Shown here one piece after another: positions 53,535 through 61,560 of a DNA stretch of 64,000 bases. The translations under genes and the position numbers were made by a program. The notes under the pieces were generated by a model. That model ran no database searches. It was given only the letters and a program-made list of their open reading frames with translations, and was not told where the DNA came from. The first letter of the stretch is position 1, and each line of letters starts with the position of its first letter. Origin of the DNA: an uncultured Opitutales bacterium (GTDB lineage: Bacteria; Verrucomicrobiota; Verrucomicrobiia; Opitutales; Intestinicryptomonadaceae); contig CAKTTC010000003.1 of assembly GCA_934613645.1 (NCBI GenBank), positions 124,001 to 188,000 of the forward strand, in the 5' to 3' direction.

Positions 53535-54071
53535 ATGGAAGACATTTTCGATGTAGTTGACGCAAACGACAACGTTGTTGCAAGCCTGCCGCGCTCCGAA
53601 GTGCACGCGCGCGGGCTGATGCACAGGGCGTCGCACGTGCTGATTTTTGCCGACTTCCCCGAGGGGCGGAAAATCCTGCTCCAGAAACGCTCAGCCTCAA
53701 AGGATTTGTATCCGAGCCGCTACACCACCTCGTGTTCGGGGCACGTAGACAGCGGCGAAACATACGACATCGCCGCCGTCCGCGAGCTTTCCGAGGAAAC
53801 AGGCTTGCGCGTCTCGATTGACGCGCTCAGGTATCTGTTCAAAATTCCGCCGTGCCCCGAGACGGGTTGGGAGTTTACCGCCGTCTACGAGATGTTCGTG
53901 CCGCCGACGCAGAAGTTCGACTTTCCGCCCGACGAGGTCGCCGCACTGGAGTGGGTTTCGATTCCCGAATTCGAACAGATGATTGCCTCCACCCCCGAGG
54001 TAATCACCCCCTCCTTCATCGCCGTTTACAAATCCGCGAGGTCGCGTTCTTGCGGCGGCGGTATTGAGTAA
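53535..54071 (+). CDS. Nudix hydrolase, IPP-isomerase-like subfamily
   Basis: A 178-residue Nudix protein. The Nudix box GHVDSGETYDIAAVRELSEETGL (residues about 72-94, G-x5-E-x7-RE-x-SEE-x-GL) is complete. The N-terminal FDVVDANDNVVASLPRSEVHARGLMHRASHVLIF and the SKDLYPSRYTTSCSGHV part match the YfcD/IDI-like subgroup (residue pattern HRA...LLQKRS), which acts on nucleoside diphosphate derivatives of unknown identity, and differs from true type 1 IPP isomerases by lacking their TNTCCSHPL motif. The last residues (SARSRSCGGGIE) read into the palindromic island. The gene is cotranscribed with the DUF362-like gene (18 bp). Confidence 0.85.
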   Translation: MEDIFDVVDANDNVVASLPRSEVHARGLMHRASHVLIFADFPEGRKILLQKRSASKDLYPSRYTTSCSGHVDSGETYDIAAVRELSEETGLRVSIDALRYLFKIPPCPETGWEFTAVYEMFVPPTQKFDFPPDEVAALEWVSIPEFEQMIASTPEVITPSFIAVYKSARSRSCGGGIE

Positions 54072-54082
54072 TAAGTGAATGG

Positions 54083-54105
54083 CGTATTGAACGATGTTCA
54101 ATACG
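54083..54105. repeat. ATTGAAC hairpin, family 3, copy C
   Basis: CGTATTGAAC-gat-GTTCAATACG, a perfect 10-bp stem with a triloop, preceded by GG as in copy B (GGCGTATTGAAC). Confidence 0.75.
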
Positions 54106-54290
54106 TCTTTGATATTTAAAACCGCCGCAAGAAACGCTCTCGGGCATCATTTGGTTTTAACTTCGACTTACGGGCGTTAAGCCCGCTACGCTCGTTAAAA
54201 CGCAAATCCTGCCTCGAGCCTCGCGAATTTGTCCTGTTTGCACAATGCGGGTTCGAACTCACAAAGATTTTCTTTTGACTATCCGCTTTG

Positions 54291-54432
54291 AGTTCGAATC
54301 AACATTGTGTCCCGCAGAAAAAACTTGTGAGGGGGGCAAAGCGGGCAAATTTAATTTCAACTATAAACACTACATACTTTCCCACATCTAAGTTCGAGCT
54401 AACATCGTGTCCCGCAGAAAAAACTTGTGAGG
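54291..54432. repeat. Two 42-nt direct repeats exactly 100 bp apart
   Basis: Copies at 54291-54332 and 54391-54432 begin AGTTCGA and end with CCCGCAGAAAAAACTTGTGAGG; they differ at four positions. The end of the second copy (54418-54432) is the left arm of the 15-bp stem that pairs with 54592-54606. Confidence 0.8.
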
Positions 54433-54606
54433 CGTGTGCTTAGGGAGGATTTTGTGAGCGGTGGGATAGTGCTTGGGCACAGACCACCCGAACAAAACCT
54501 CCATAAGCCGCGAGACGCCTCTTTGCGAAGTTTAATTATGCGAAGCTTTTTCATTTCAAAAGAATGAAATTCTTTCGCAAAGAGGTGGCGTCCTCACAAG
54601 TTTTTT
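54418..54606 (+). other. Predicted three-way-junction structure (candidate structured RNA or small palindromic element)
   Basis: Closing stem AAAAAACTTGTGAGG (54418-54432) pairs perfectly with CCTCACAAGTTTTTT (54592-54606). Inside, arm 1 pairs GCTTA-GGAGG-TTTTGT with ACAAAA-CCTCC-TAAGC (54438-54508) and has GGTGG/CCACC and a small TGC/GCA tip. Arm 2 pairs GACGCC-TCTTTGCGAA (54514-54529) with TTCGCAAAGA (54574-54583) and GGCGTC (54587-54592). The strand is uncertain; plus is assumed because the T6 of the closing stem would end a transcript there. Confidence 0.55.
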
Positions 54607-54629
54607 AAGTTTTTTTCTTGCAAATTTCT

Positions 54630-54638
54630 GGGGGGGGG
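54630..54638 (+). promoter_or_regulatory. G9 homopolymer tract upstream of the PEP-CTERM gene
   Basis: Nine consecutive G lie 85 bp upstream of the start codon, in A/T-rich sequence. Such tracts in promoter regions change length by slippage and vary expression in other bacteria. No -10/-35 pair is clear around it. Confidence 0.45.
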
Positions 54639-54723
54639 TAATTTACGCAATATCTAATCTACGAGAGGGGTAGGTAAATATAAAAATCAGTGTAATTACA
54701 TGTTAAAAAATACAGGAAATTCT

Positions 54724-57021
54724 ATGAAAAAATTACTAACGACACTGTGTGCGGCGGCTTTCGCAGGCACGTTGTCGGCGGCGGAGGTAGACATCTCCAA
54801 CGTCGATCTCAACAGTTCGAATGCGTCGAATGCCGACATTTCGACCTATTATAAATGGGTTACTCCCAGAGAGGGCGATCCCTCTACTCAGGACGTTATC
54901 GCCTCCAACGCAACAATCAACTATACCGAAAGCGACCTTGCGCTCGTTGCAAACCGCAGCGCACGCGACTTCACGGGCGGCACGATAAACCTCGCTGCGG
55001 GCACGACCAACAACTTTCTGTATGTCGGCTCGACAAGCTCCGCGCGCAACGTTTTGGGTTTTTCCAATACAGTAATCAACGGCGGCGATACGTCTTCGCA
55101 GTTGACTCTTTCGGGATATTCCGACGGCACATACAATGCGGGATACTTCCGTATGATTCCCTCCTCCGGTGCGAACCTCGTAATCAACAAGGCGCAGGTT
55201 ACGCTTACGGACGTAGACATCTACTACAAAAGCGTCAAGAACGCCACAATCGCCGTCAACGAAGGCGGTGTGCTCAACTACAACATAGGGTCGTTGTATA
55301 ACGCGTCATACGAAGTTGACACTACTCTCGGGGTTACGTTTGCCACGAATGACGGCACGGGCAAGGTTTCCTTCGGAGACAGCGCATTCTTGAACAATAT
55401 TACCTTCAACAATATCCAGATTGACTATGCAGACGGCGCGTCATTCTCGGGCACGACAACGGTTAGCGGAATGAGGTGGACGCTGGACAGAAACGTTTCG
55501 TTCGAAAAACTCGTTACGGGCGAAATCGTTGCCGTTAAAGGGAGCAACGCAACGATGTCTCTCGCAGGCGGTTCAATCGCCAATGTCGAGCTTAACGGAA
55601 ATACCCTTGAAATAACGGGCGATGTCACTTCTTCGCAGCGTGTTTCGGGCGGTAATTTGACCATTGCCGCCGGGGCGACGTTTACCTCCAAAAACAACGC
55701 CAACAACATCAACAGCCTCAATATGGCAACGGGTTCTACGTTCAATGCGGCGTCGGCGGGCGTGGGCGGCGTAACGCTGCGCGGCAACAGCAGCATAGAC
55801 GGCTCGCTGATTATCGCAAGCGGCAGAGGCTCGGGAATCGACGCCGACACCTACACGTTCGCCATTCTCAACGTCAAGACTACATTCGGCGCAAACGCCT
55901 CGGTTGACCAGCAGAAATACAGCGACGTTCAGGGCGCGTGGGTTTCGGGCGCAAACGCAAATGTAAGTTCGTCTTCCGCCGCGGGCGCGTTGAAGTTCGC
56001 GAACATCGTCCAGCTTGGCGGCGGCGCAACGCTCAACCTCAATTCGACCGACGCGTGGATTTCAGGCTACGCTTCCGAAGCGGGTTCGGCAACCTCGCAG
56101 GGCGGCTCGACTTTCGCGATTGTAGACCACTTCAACCCCAATGCGGCGACGACTGCTACAATCAACGTAAACGCCACCAACAACATCGGCAAGTTCGACC
56201 TCATAAACAACTCCAAGTTGCAGGTGAACGTAAATTCGGGCGTCTTCACGCTCAACGACGTTTCCGCCTCCGCCACAATGTCGGCTAAGGTTGCAAACGG
56301 CGCATCGTTCGTCTTCAACGGCGCAACAAACACGCAGATTTCGTCGCTTGTTGTTGAAAACGGCGGTTCGTTCAAGTTCGCAAACACGAGCAATAACTTG
56401 TATATCTGGGGTGTGTCCTCCGTCTATGCGGCTTCGGGCAGGGAAGTCGATTTCGGCTCTACCGTGCGCGTTGCCGATATGACTATGGTGGGCGACTCCG
56501 CCGAAACAATCAAGGCGAGAAAAATCATCATCACAAAGGGCGGCAAACTCAAGCTCGACACCGAAAACGTAATTGTCAAAACCGGCTACGTCAAGGACGG
56601 GAATGCCGACGTTTCGCACTTGGCTTCGTGTTTCGACAATACGACCCTCGAGCTCGGCGCGAATCAGGCGTTCGGCGTGCTTGATATCGCTCCCGCGACA
56701 GGCCTCGACAAGACGGTTCTGACAATCATCTTCAACGGCAACACGCTTTCTTTCGACGCCGTTAGCGGCACCGACACGAAAGACTACCAGCTCAACTTCG
56801 AAGAATTTACCAGCGGCAATTTTGTCTACACAGGCGACGACACTTCCGTGTTCGACCTCAGCAAAATTCTCGTCAACGGCAAATACACCGGCGACCAGCT
56901 CTCTTGGGCGGGAAGCGCGGGCAACTGGAGCTTGACCTACAATATCCCCGAACCCGCCACCTACGCAGCTCTCTTCGGTGGTTTGGCTTTGGCTCTTGCG
57001 GCGTATCGCAGAAGAAAGTAA
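54724..57021 (+). CDS. PEP-CTERM surface protein with beta-helix-like repeats
   Basis: A 765-residue exported protein. The start at 54724 has AGGAAA seven bases upstream and gives a signal peptide (MKKLLTTLCAAAFAGTLSAAE). The long middle part is rich in Asn, Ser, Gly, Thr and Val with strand-turn repeats (SIANVELNGNTLEITGDVTSS type), as in autotransporter-associated beta-strand or pectin-lyase-like beta-helices. The C terminus is a textbook PEP-CTERM anchor: IPEPATYAALFGG, a hydrophobic helix and YRRRK. Proteins of this type are cleaved and sorted by an exosortase; no exosortase gene is in the window. It probably sits on the cell surface or in extracellular matrix. It is a single-gene unit with a strong terminator at 57040. 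Confidence 0.88.
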   Translation: MKKLLTTLCAAAFAGTLSAAEVDISNVDLNSSNASNADISTYYKWVTPREGDPSTQDVIASNATINYTESDLALVANRSARDFTGGTINLAAGTTNNFLYVGSTSSARNVLGFSNTVINGGDTSSQLTLSGYSDGTYNAGYFRMIPSSGANLVINKAQVTLTDVDIYYKSVKNATIAVNEGGVLNYNIGSLYNASYEVDTTLGVTFATNDGTGKVSFGDSAFLNNITFNNIQIDYADGASFSGTTTVSGMRWTLDRNVSFEKLVTGEIVAVKGSNATMSLAGGSIANVELNGNTLEITGDVTSSQRVSGGNLTIAAGATFTSKNNANNINSLNMATGSTFNAASAGVGGVTLRGNSSIDGSLIIASGRGSGIDADTYTFAILNVKTTFGANASVDQQKYSDVQGAWVSGANANVSSSSAAGALKFANIVQLGGGATLNLNSTDAWISGYASEAGSATSQGGSTFAIVDHFNPNAATTATINVNATNNIGKFDLINNSKLQVNVNSGVFTLNDVSASATMSAKVANGASFVFNGATNTQISSLVVENGGSFKFANTSNNLYIWGVSSVYAASGREVDFGSTVRVADMTMVGDSAETIKARKIIITKGGKLKLDTENVIVKTGYVKDGNADVSHLASCFDNTTLELGANQAFGVLDIAPATGLDKTVLTIIFNGNTLSFDAVSGTDTKDYQLNFEEFTSGNFVYTGDDTSVFDLSKILVNGKYTGDQLSWAGSAGNWSLTYNIPEPATYAALFGGLALALAAYRRRK

Positions 57022-57039
57022 GCATTGCATAAGCTTTAG

Positions 57040-57070
57040 GCTTCGGGGTAAATTCCCCGAAGCTTTTTTT
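57040..57070 (+). terminator. Rho-independent terminator after the PEP-CTERM gene
   Basis: GCTTCGGGG (57040-57048) and CCCCGAAGC (57055-57063) form a perfect 9-bp stem with a 6-nt loop, followed by seven T (57064-57070). Confidence 0.92.
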
Positions 57071-57208
57071 ATGGGCTTGGGATTATGGATTTAAACGGAT
57101 TTTATTTGCTTTCCGACTGGGATATTATTTTTGTGTTTGCAATGTTGTTGCGGCAATCGTGCTTACATCTGCCTTTTTAATGTGAACAGTTCCGAGATTG
57201 GCGGCGAA

Positions 57209-57364
57209 ATGGAAACCTTTATCAAAAGCGGCGGCGACAAATCTGACGACGCCGCTTTTGAACGTTTCTGCAAGGGGAGAAATTTTCGCAAAAATCTGCT
57301 CATATCCGTTGCGTTTTTTGCGCTTGTTGCGGAATACATCAATTACGTTGCGGGGCTGTTTTAG
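57209..57364 (+). CDS. Possible small membrane protein (51 residues)
   Basis: A short frame with a charged N-terminal half (METFIKSGGDKSDDAAFERF) and one hydrophobic helix (NLLISVAFFALVAEYINYVAG) before the stop. Codon use looks like that of neighbouring genes. There is no strong ribosome-binding site, and the only support is composition and the gap of nearly 400 bp between the terminator and gltX. Another 31-codon frame begins at 57084 and also has a hydrophobic stretch; I do not call it. Confidence 0.35.
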   Translation: METFIKSGGDKSDDAAFERFCKGRNFRKNLLISVAFFALVAEYINYVAGLF

Positions 57365-57452
57365 CCTGCCACTTTTCGAGTCGGAAAAAAGTGAAAAAAG
57401 GATTGAGCGGAAGCGGGAAAAGGTGTTGAATGGAGGAAATATTTTTCGAAAA

Positions 57453-58766
57453 ATGAGTAAAGTAAGAGTTAGATTCGCACCAAGCCCGACGGGCTTTTTC
57501 CATATCGGCAGCGCGCGCACGGCGTTGTTTAATTGGCTTTACGCCAAGCACACGGGCGGCACGTTCATTCTCAGAATCGAGGATACCGACGAAGAGCGCA
57601 ACAGGGAGGAATATCTGAATATCCTCAAAGACGGAATGCGTTGGCTCGGGCTTGACTGGGACGAAGGCCCCGATGTCGGCGGCAACTACGGCCCGTATTT
57701 TCAGAGCCAAAGGGCGGACATCTACAAAAAGTTTCTGGAAATCCTCCGCCAAAGAGGGCGCGCGTATGACAAAGACGGCGCGGTTTTCTTCAAGGTTTCG
57801 GGCGAAAAGCAGGTGTTGCACGATGCCGTCTACGGCGATGTGGAGCGTCTGGAGGAGAAGGATTTTCCGATTTTCCGCTCCAACGGCACGCCCGTTTTCC
57901 ACTTTGTAAACGTTGTGGACGACATTTGCATGGAGGTCACAAACGTAATCCGCGGGCAGGATCACCTCACGAACACAAACAAGCATATCGAGCTGTTCAA
58001 GGCGTTCGAAGCCCCGCTCCCGCAGTTCGCGCACATTCCGCTTATCTTGAAGAGCGAGGGGCAGGGCAAAATGAGCAAGCGCGACCGCGGCGCACTCATA
58101 GAGGAATACCAGCAGAAAAACTTCCTGCCCGAGGCTGTCCGCAACTACCTTTGTTTGCTGGGCTGGAACCCGAAAAACGACAGGGAGGTAATGCCCATTG
58201 AGGAAATTATTTCTCTGTTCGACTTCCACGGAATTGTCAAGAGCAACGCGCGTTTCGACGAGCGTAAAATGGCGCACTTCAATACGGAACATATCCGCGC
58301 CCTGCCGCGCGACAAGTTCGACGCGCTCGCCACGAAGTGCGCAAAGCAGGCGGGAATAAACCTGCCCGCCGACTCCGCGTATGTAGACAAAGTTTTCACG
58401 CTGTGCCACCCGAAAGTGTCGAATATGGAGTCGTTCCACTGGCTTGTGAACTACTTTTTTGACGACAACTACGTTTTCGACGAAACAGCCAAGGAAAAAG
58501 TTTTCAAGAAGGGCGACCCAATCGAACGCCTGAAGCTTGCGGAGGAAGTCCTCAAAACAGCTCCGTTCGAACACGACGCGCTGTATGCGGCGATGTCGGA
58601 ACTGGCTCAAAAACAGGGCGTGAAGGTTACCGACTTTTTCCCGATTGTCCGCTTTGCGGTGTCGGGGCAGTCGGGCGGTGCGGACTTGTTCCCTATGCTT
58701 GAGCTTCTCGGGCGCGACCGCGTGTTGGCGCGCATAAAACGCGCTTTGGACACGTTCGGCGCGTAG
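57453..58766 (+). CDS. gltX: Glutamyl-tRNA synthetase
   Basis: Charges tRNA-Glu. The start at 57453 begins MSKVRVRFAPSPTGFFHIGSARTALFNWLYAK, containing the class I HIGH-type motif HIGS; the KMSKR motif follows (about residue 206, QGKMSKRDRG). The zinc-binding Cys cluster of some GluRSs is absent. NVVDDICMEVTNVIRGQDHLTNT and CLLGWNPKNDRE are conserved core parts. At 437 residues it is shorter than the usual 470-490, mostly in the C-terminal anticodon-binding domain. The GGAGG at 57432 is about 16 bases from the start, farther than normal. Whether it is discriminating or also charges tRNA-Gln is not clear. Confidence 0.94.
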   Translation: MSKVRVRFAPSPTGFFHIGSARTALFNWLYAKHTGGTFILRIEDTDEERNREEYLNILKDGMRWLGLDWDEGPDVGGNYGPYFQSQRADIYKKFLEILRQRGRAYDKDGAVFFKVSGEKQVLHDAVYGDVERLEEKDFPIFRSNGTPVFHFVNVVDDICMEVTNVIRGQDHLTNTNKHIELFKAFEAPLPQFAHIPLILKSEGQGKMSKRDRGALIEEYQQKNFLPEAVRNYLCLLGWNPKNDREVMPIEEIISLFDFHGIVKSNARFDERKMAHFNTEHIRALPRDKFDALATKCAKQAGINLPADSAYVDKVFTLCHPKVSNMESFHWLVNYFFDDNYVFDETAKEKVFKKGDPIERLKLAEEVLKTAPFEHDALYAAMSELAQKQGVKVTDFFPIVRFAVSGQSGGADLFPMLELLGRDRVLARIKRALDTFGA

Positions 58767-58800
58767 AGTTTCTCCGCTGGGCAAAAGCTTTTTAGAAAAC

Positions 58801-58826
58801 GGCGCACTTCGGTGCGCCTTTTTTTT
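58801..58826 (+). terminator. Rho-independent terminator after gltX
   Basis: GGCGCAC-TTCG-GTGCGCC (58801-58818), an UUCG tetraloop hairpin closed by C-G, followed by eight T. Confidence 0.93.
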
Positions 58827-59142
58827 GTTGAAGACGCAGGCGCGCGGGAAGTTTTTGTGGTGTCGGGGCGGCGGAACGGCGCGGGCAATTCGGCGATGCT
58901 ACAATTTGAGAGCGCGGCAATCTGAAAGCGTGGGCAGTGGCTTTGCTGTGGCTTCGCGGCGCGGAGGCTTTTGTTTTACGCGCGTTCGATGAAAAGGGCG
59001 GTCAGTGGTAGGTGCGCGGCAGTGTAGGGTAGGGCGCGCGCCTGAAAGAGCGGGTTTGCTGTTGAGATTTCGTGCGAGGGTTGAGATTTTTCGCCGCGTT
59101 TTTCGGAAAAAATCCTTCAAAACAAAAAGGCGAAAAAAGTGG
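58827..59142. other. Intergenic region without recognisable content
   Basis: About 315 bp of GC-rich sequence between the gltX terminator and the gntR-type promoter. I see no gene, RNA or repeat in it. Confidence 0.5.
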
Positions 59143-59171
59143 TTGACAATGATAAGGTGAAGTCATCTAAT
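59143..59171 (+). promoter_or_regulatory. Sigma70 promoter of the GntR-family gene and ilvC
   Basis: TTGACA (59143-59148) and TCTAAT (59166-59171) are separated by exactly 17 bp. The start point would be near 59178, within the operator. Confidence 0.8.
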
Positions 59172-59174
59172 GGG

Positions 59175-59193
59175 CATATCATCAGATGATATG
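59175..59193 (+). promoter_or_regulatory. Palindromic operator, probable autoregulatory GntR-family site
   Basis: CATATCATC-A-GATGATATG is a perfect 9-bp inverted repeat with one central base, beginning 3 bp after the -10 element and 25 bp before the start codon. Size and half-site TCATC/GATGA fit operators of the FCD subgroup of GntR regulators. Confidence 0.75.
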
Positions 59194-59217
59194 ATAATTA
59201 TCTTTTAGAAAACGCCA

Positions 59218-59889
59218 ATGGTATCCGACCAGCCAGTCAAAAGAAAATCCCTCGCCGAGGAAGTAGCCTCGCGCCTGCAGTGGCGCATTGTTTCGGGCGA
59301 ATTCGCCGTGGGGCAGAAGCTTCCCACGGAGCCGCAGCTTATGCGTGCATACGGCGTTGGGAGGTCTTCGGTGCGCGAGGCAATCCGCGTGCTTTCGAAT
59401 GCGGGAATGCTGCGCGTTCAGCAGGGGTTGGGAACTTTTGTGGAATCGAAAGTGGCGACGAACGAGCCGATGTCGAGCCGCTTTGGCAGGGCGTCGGCTT
59501 CAGACCTCGACGACATCCGCCAAATTCTGGAGATGAAAATAGCCGAAAAAGCGGCTCTCAAGCGCACGCGCGCCGACCTGAAAAACATAAAAAAACGGCT
59601 CGACGAAATAGAAAAGGCCGACAACGGCGGCGTTCTGGAGGAGTGTATCGACGCCGACATAGCCTTTCATGCGGCGTTGGCGGAGGCCTCCCACAACGAG
59701 ATTCTGCGCGAATTCTACGAAATGGCGTCGGAGCGTTTGCGCGAGTGGTATAGAACAATCTACTCTTCAGCCGACATCTTCGTTTCGGCTCTCGAGCTGC
59801 ACAGGCTTCTTTTCAAACACATTTCCGACAGGCGTCCGCAGGACGCTTGGGACGTTGCCGAGGAAATAATAAAACACGGGCGCGTTTAA
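59218..59889 (+). CDS. GntR-family transcriptional regulator, FadR/FCD subgroup
   Basis: A 223-residue regulator. The N-terminal winged helix (KSLAEEVASRLQWRIVSGEFAVGQKLPTEPQLMRAYGVGRSSVREAIRVLSNAGMLRVQQGLGTFV, residues about 10-75) is typical of GntR proteins; the all-helical FCD domain follows (about 90-215) with DDIRQILEMKIAEKAAL, DADIAFHAALAEASHNEIL and a final HRLLFKHISDR, the positions where the subgroup places metal-binding Asp and His residues. Ligands of FCD regulators are usually organic acids. The own promoter carries a perfect palindrome and ilvC follows 41 bp after the stop, so it probably represses itself and ilvC (inference). Confidence 0.9.
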   Translation: MVSDQPVKRKSLAEEVASRLQWRIVSGEFAVGQKLPTEPQLMRAYGVGRSSVREAIRVLSNAGMLRVQQGLGTFVESKVATNEPMSSRFGRASASDLDDIRQILEMKIAEKAALKRTRADLKNIKKRLDEIEKADNGGVLEECIDADIAFHAALAEASHNEILREFYEMASERLREWYRTIYSSADIFVSALELHRLLFKHISDRRPQDAWDVAEEIIKHGRV

Positions 59890-59930
59890 TTTTTTAAAAC
59901 CAATAACAATCAAAATAGAAGGAAAATAAT

Positions 59931-61409
59931 ATGAACTACTTCAATACGCTTCCCCTCAGGGAAAAGCTCCGCCAGTTGCACATGGCAGACCTCATGGATC
60001 GTTCGGAATTCGCCGACGGCGTAGAGGCTCTCAAGGGCAAGAAAATCGTAATTATCGGCTGCGGCGCGCAGGGTCTGAATCAGGGCTTGAACCTCAGAGA
60101 CAGCGGCTTGGACGTTTCCTACGCTTTGCGCCAGTCGGCAATCGACGAAAAGCGCGACTCTTGGAAGAACGCCACAAACAACAATTTCAAAGTCGGCACG
60201 TATGAGCAGCTCATTCCCTCCGCCGACTTGGTAATCAACCTCACGCCCGACAAACAGCACTCCAAAGTAATAGCGGCGGCAATGCCGTTGATGAAGCAGG
60301 GCGCGGCGTTGTCGTATTCGCACGGGTTCAACATTGTCGAAGAGGGAATGCAAATCCGCAAGGACATCACGGTTATCATGGTTGCGCCCAAGTGCCCCGG
60401 CACTGAAGTCCGCGCCGAGTATCTGCGCGGGTTCGGCGTTCCGTCGCTGGCGGCCGTCCACCCCGAAAACGACCCCGAAGGCAAGGGCTGGGCTTACGCA
60501 AAGGCGTATTGCGTGGCTTTGGGCTCGCACAAGGCGGGCGTGCTGAAGTCGTCGTTCGTCGCGGAAGTGAAGTCCGACTTGATGGGCGAACAGACAATTC
60601 TCTGCGGTTTGCTCCAGACAGCCTCGCTGCTTTGCTTCGACAAAATGGTCGAAAACGGTATCGAACCCTCCTATGCCTCCAAGCTTGTTCAATACGGCGT
60701 TGAAGTCATCTCCGAAGCCCTCAAGCACGGCGGTGTAAGCGGAATGATGGATCGTCTCTCCAACCCCGCAAAAATCAAGGCGTTCGAACTTTCCGAAGAG
60801 CTCAAGCAGATTATGCGTCCGCTCTTCCGCAAACACCAAGACGACATCATGTCGGGCGAATTCAGCCGCGTGATGATGGAAGACTGGAAAGACGGCGACA
60901 AGAAGCTGCTTACTTGGAGAGCCGAAACGGGCAAAACTCCGTTCGAAAACACTCCCGCAGGCGATATGAAAATCGGCGAACAGGAATACTTCGACAACTA
61001 CCTGCTTCTGTCTTCGTTCATCTGCGCGGGCGTCGAGCTTGCGTTCGAAACAATGTGCGAAGCCGGAATACAGCCTGCGTCGGCATACTATGAATCGCTG
61101 CACGAAGTTCCGCTTATTGCAAACACGATTGCCAGAAGAAAGCTCTACGAAATGAACCGCGTTATCTCCGATACCGCCGAATACGGAAACTACCTCTTCT
61201 ACAACGCCTGCAAACCGCTTTTGGCAGACTTCATGAAAAAAATTACCCCCGATTTGGCGGGCAAAAACTTCAACGAAGGCAAAGACGGCTCTGTTGACAA
61301 CTCGCTGCTTGTGCGCGTCAACGAGGCGTTGCGTAACCATCCCGTGGAAATTATCGGCGTAAAACTCCGCAAGTATATGACGGCAATGCGCCCGATTAAG
61401 ACCGCGTAG
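59931..61409 (+). CDS. ilvC: Ketol-acid reductoisomerase, class II (long form)
   Basis: Converts acetolactate or acetohydroxybutyrate to the dihydroxy acids in valine, leucine and isoleucine synthesis. At 492 residues it is the long, E. coli-like type with duplicated knotted domains, compared with about 330 in the class I form. The Rossmann motif is KKIVIIGCGAQGLNQGLNLRDSG (residues about 36-58), followed by LRQSAIDEKRDS for NADPH phosphate binding. Catalytic parts include MVAPKCPGTEVR, VKSDLMGEQTILCG with the metal-binding Asp and Glu, and SDTAEYG. RBS AAGGAA at 59920. It follows the GntR-type gene on the same strand, with no other ilv genes nearby. Confidence 0.96.
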   Translation: MNYFNTLPLREKLRQLHMADLMDRSEFADGVEALKGKKIVIIGCGAQGLNQGLNLRDSGLDVSYALRQSAIDEKRDSWKNATNNNFKVGTYEQLIPSADLVINLTPDKQHSKVIAAAMPLMKQGAALSYSHGFNIVEEGMQIRKDITVIMVAPKCPGTEVRAEYLRGFGVPSLAAVHPENDPEGKGWAYAKAYCVALGSHKAGVLKSSFVAEVKSDLMGEQTILCGLLQTASLLCFDKMVENGIEPSYASKLVQYGVEVISEALKHGGVSGMMDRLSNPAKIKAFELSEELKQIMRPLFRKHQDDIMSGEFSRVMMEDWKDGDKKLLTWRAETGKTPFENTPAGDMKIGEQEYFDNYLLLSSFICAGVELAFETMCEAGIQPASAYYESLHEVPLIANTIARRKLYEMNRVISDTAEYGNYLFYNACKPLLADFMKKITPDLAGKNFNEGKDGSVDNSLLVRVNEALRNHPVEIIGVKLRKYMTAMRPIKTA

Positions 61410-61428
61410 TTTGTTTTGTTTTGCGTCT

Positions 61429-61471
61429 CCGTCCGCCTGCGCGGCGGGCGGGGGCGGGTTTCTTTTTTTTT
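61429..61471 (+). terminator. Likely terminator after ilvC
   Basis: CCGTCCGCC (61429-61437) and GGCGGGCGG (61443-61451) form a 9-bp stem with one T-G pair; a T9 run comes about a dozen bases later (61463-61471). Confidence 0.5.
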
Positions 61472-61560
61472 GCGGTCGGTCGGGTGATGTTGTGCGCTGT
61501 GCGCAGCCGCGTTGTGCGGCGCGCCCGATTCGTCCGTTTTTTTGCGCTTGGAGGTTTTTT

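Larger units (their letters stand above)
54072..54723. other. Intergenic island C upstream of the PEP-CTERM gene
   Basis: About 650 bp with no credible gene. From left to right: the family 3 hairpin CGTATTGAAC/GTTCAATACG (54083-54105); a 20-nt inverted copy (54132-54151) of 36225-36244; CACAATGCGGGTTCGAACT (54241-54259) and its near-inverse (54291-54309); a 42-nt direct repeat (54291-54332 and 54391-54432); a three-stem structure (54418-54606); a G9 tract (54630-54638); and the leader of the PEP-CTERM gene with an AGGAAA ribosome-binding site at 54713. GC content is lower than in the neighbouring genes. Confidence 0.7.

Noticed and set aside
54241..54320. tRNA-like T-arm sequences (GGGTTCGAACTC and AGTTCGAATC)
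   Set aside because: The GTTCGAA core looks like a T loop, but no acceptor, D or anticodon arms can be built around either copy; they are parts of an inverted repeat.
59910..61340. 476-codon minus-strand frame opposite ilvC
   Set aside because: Shadow of ilvC, which matches the class II reductoisomerase over its full length.
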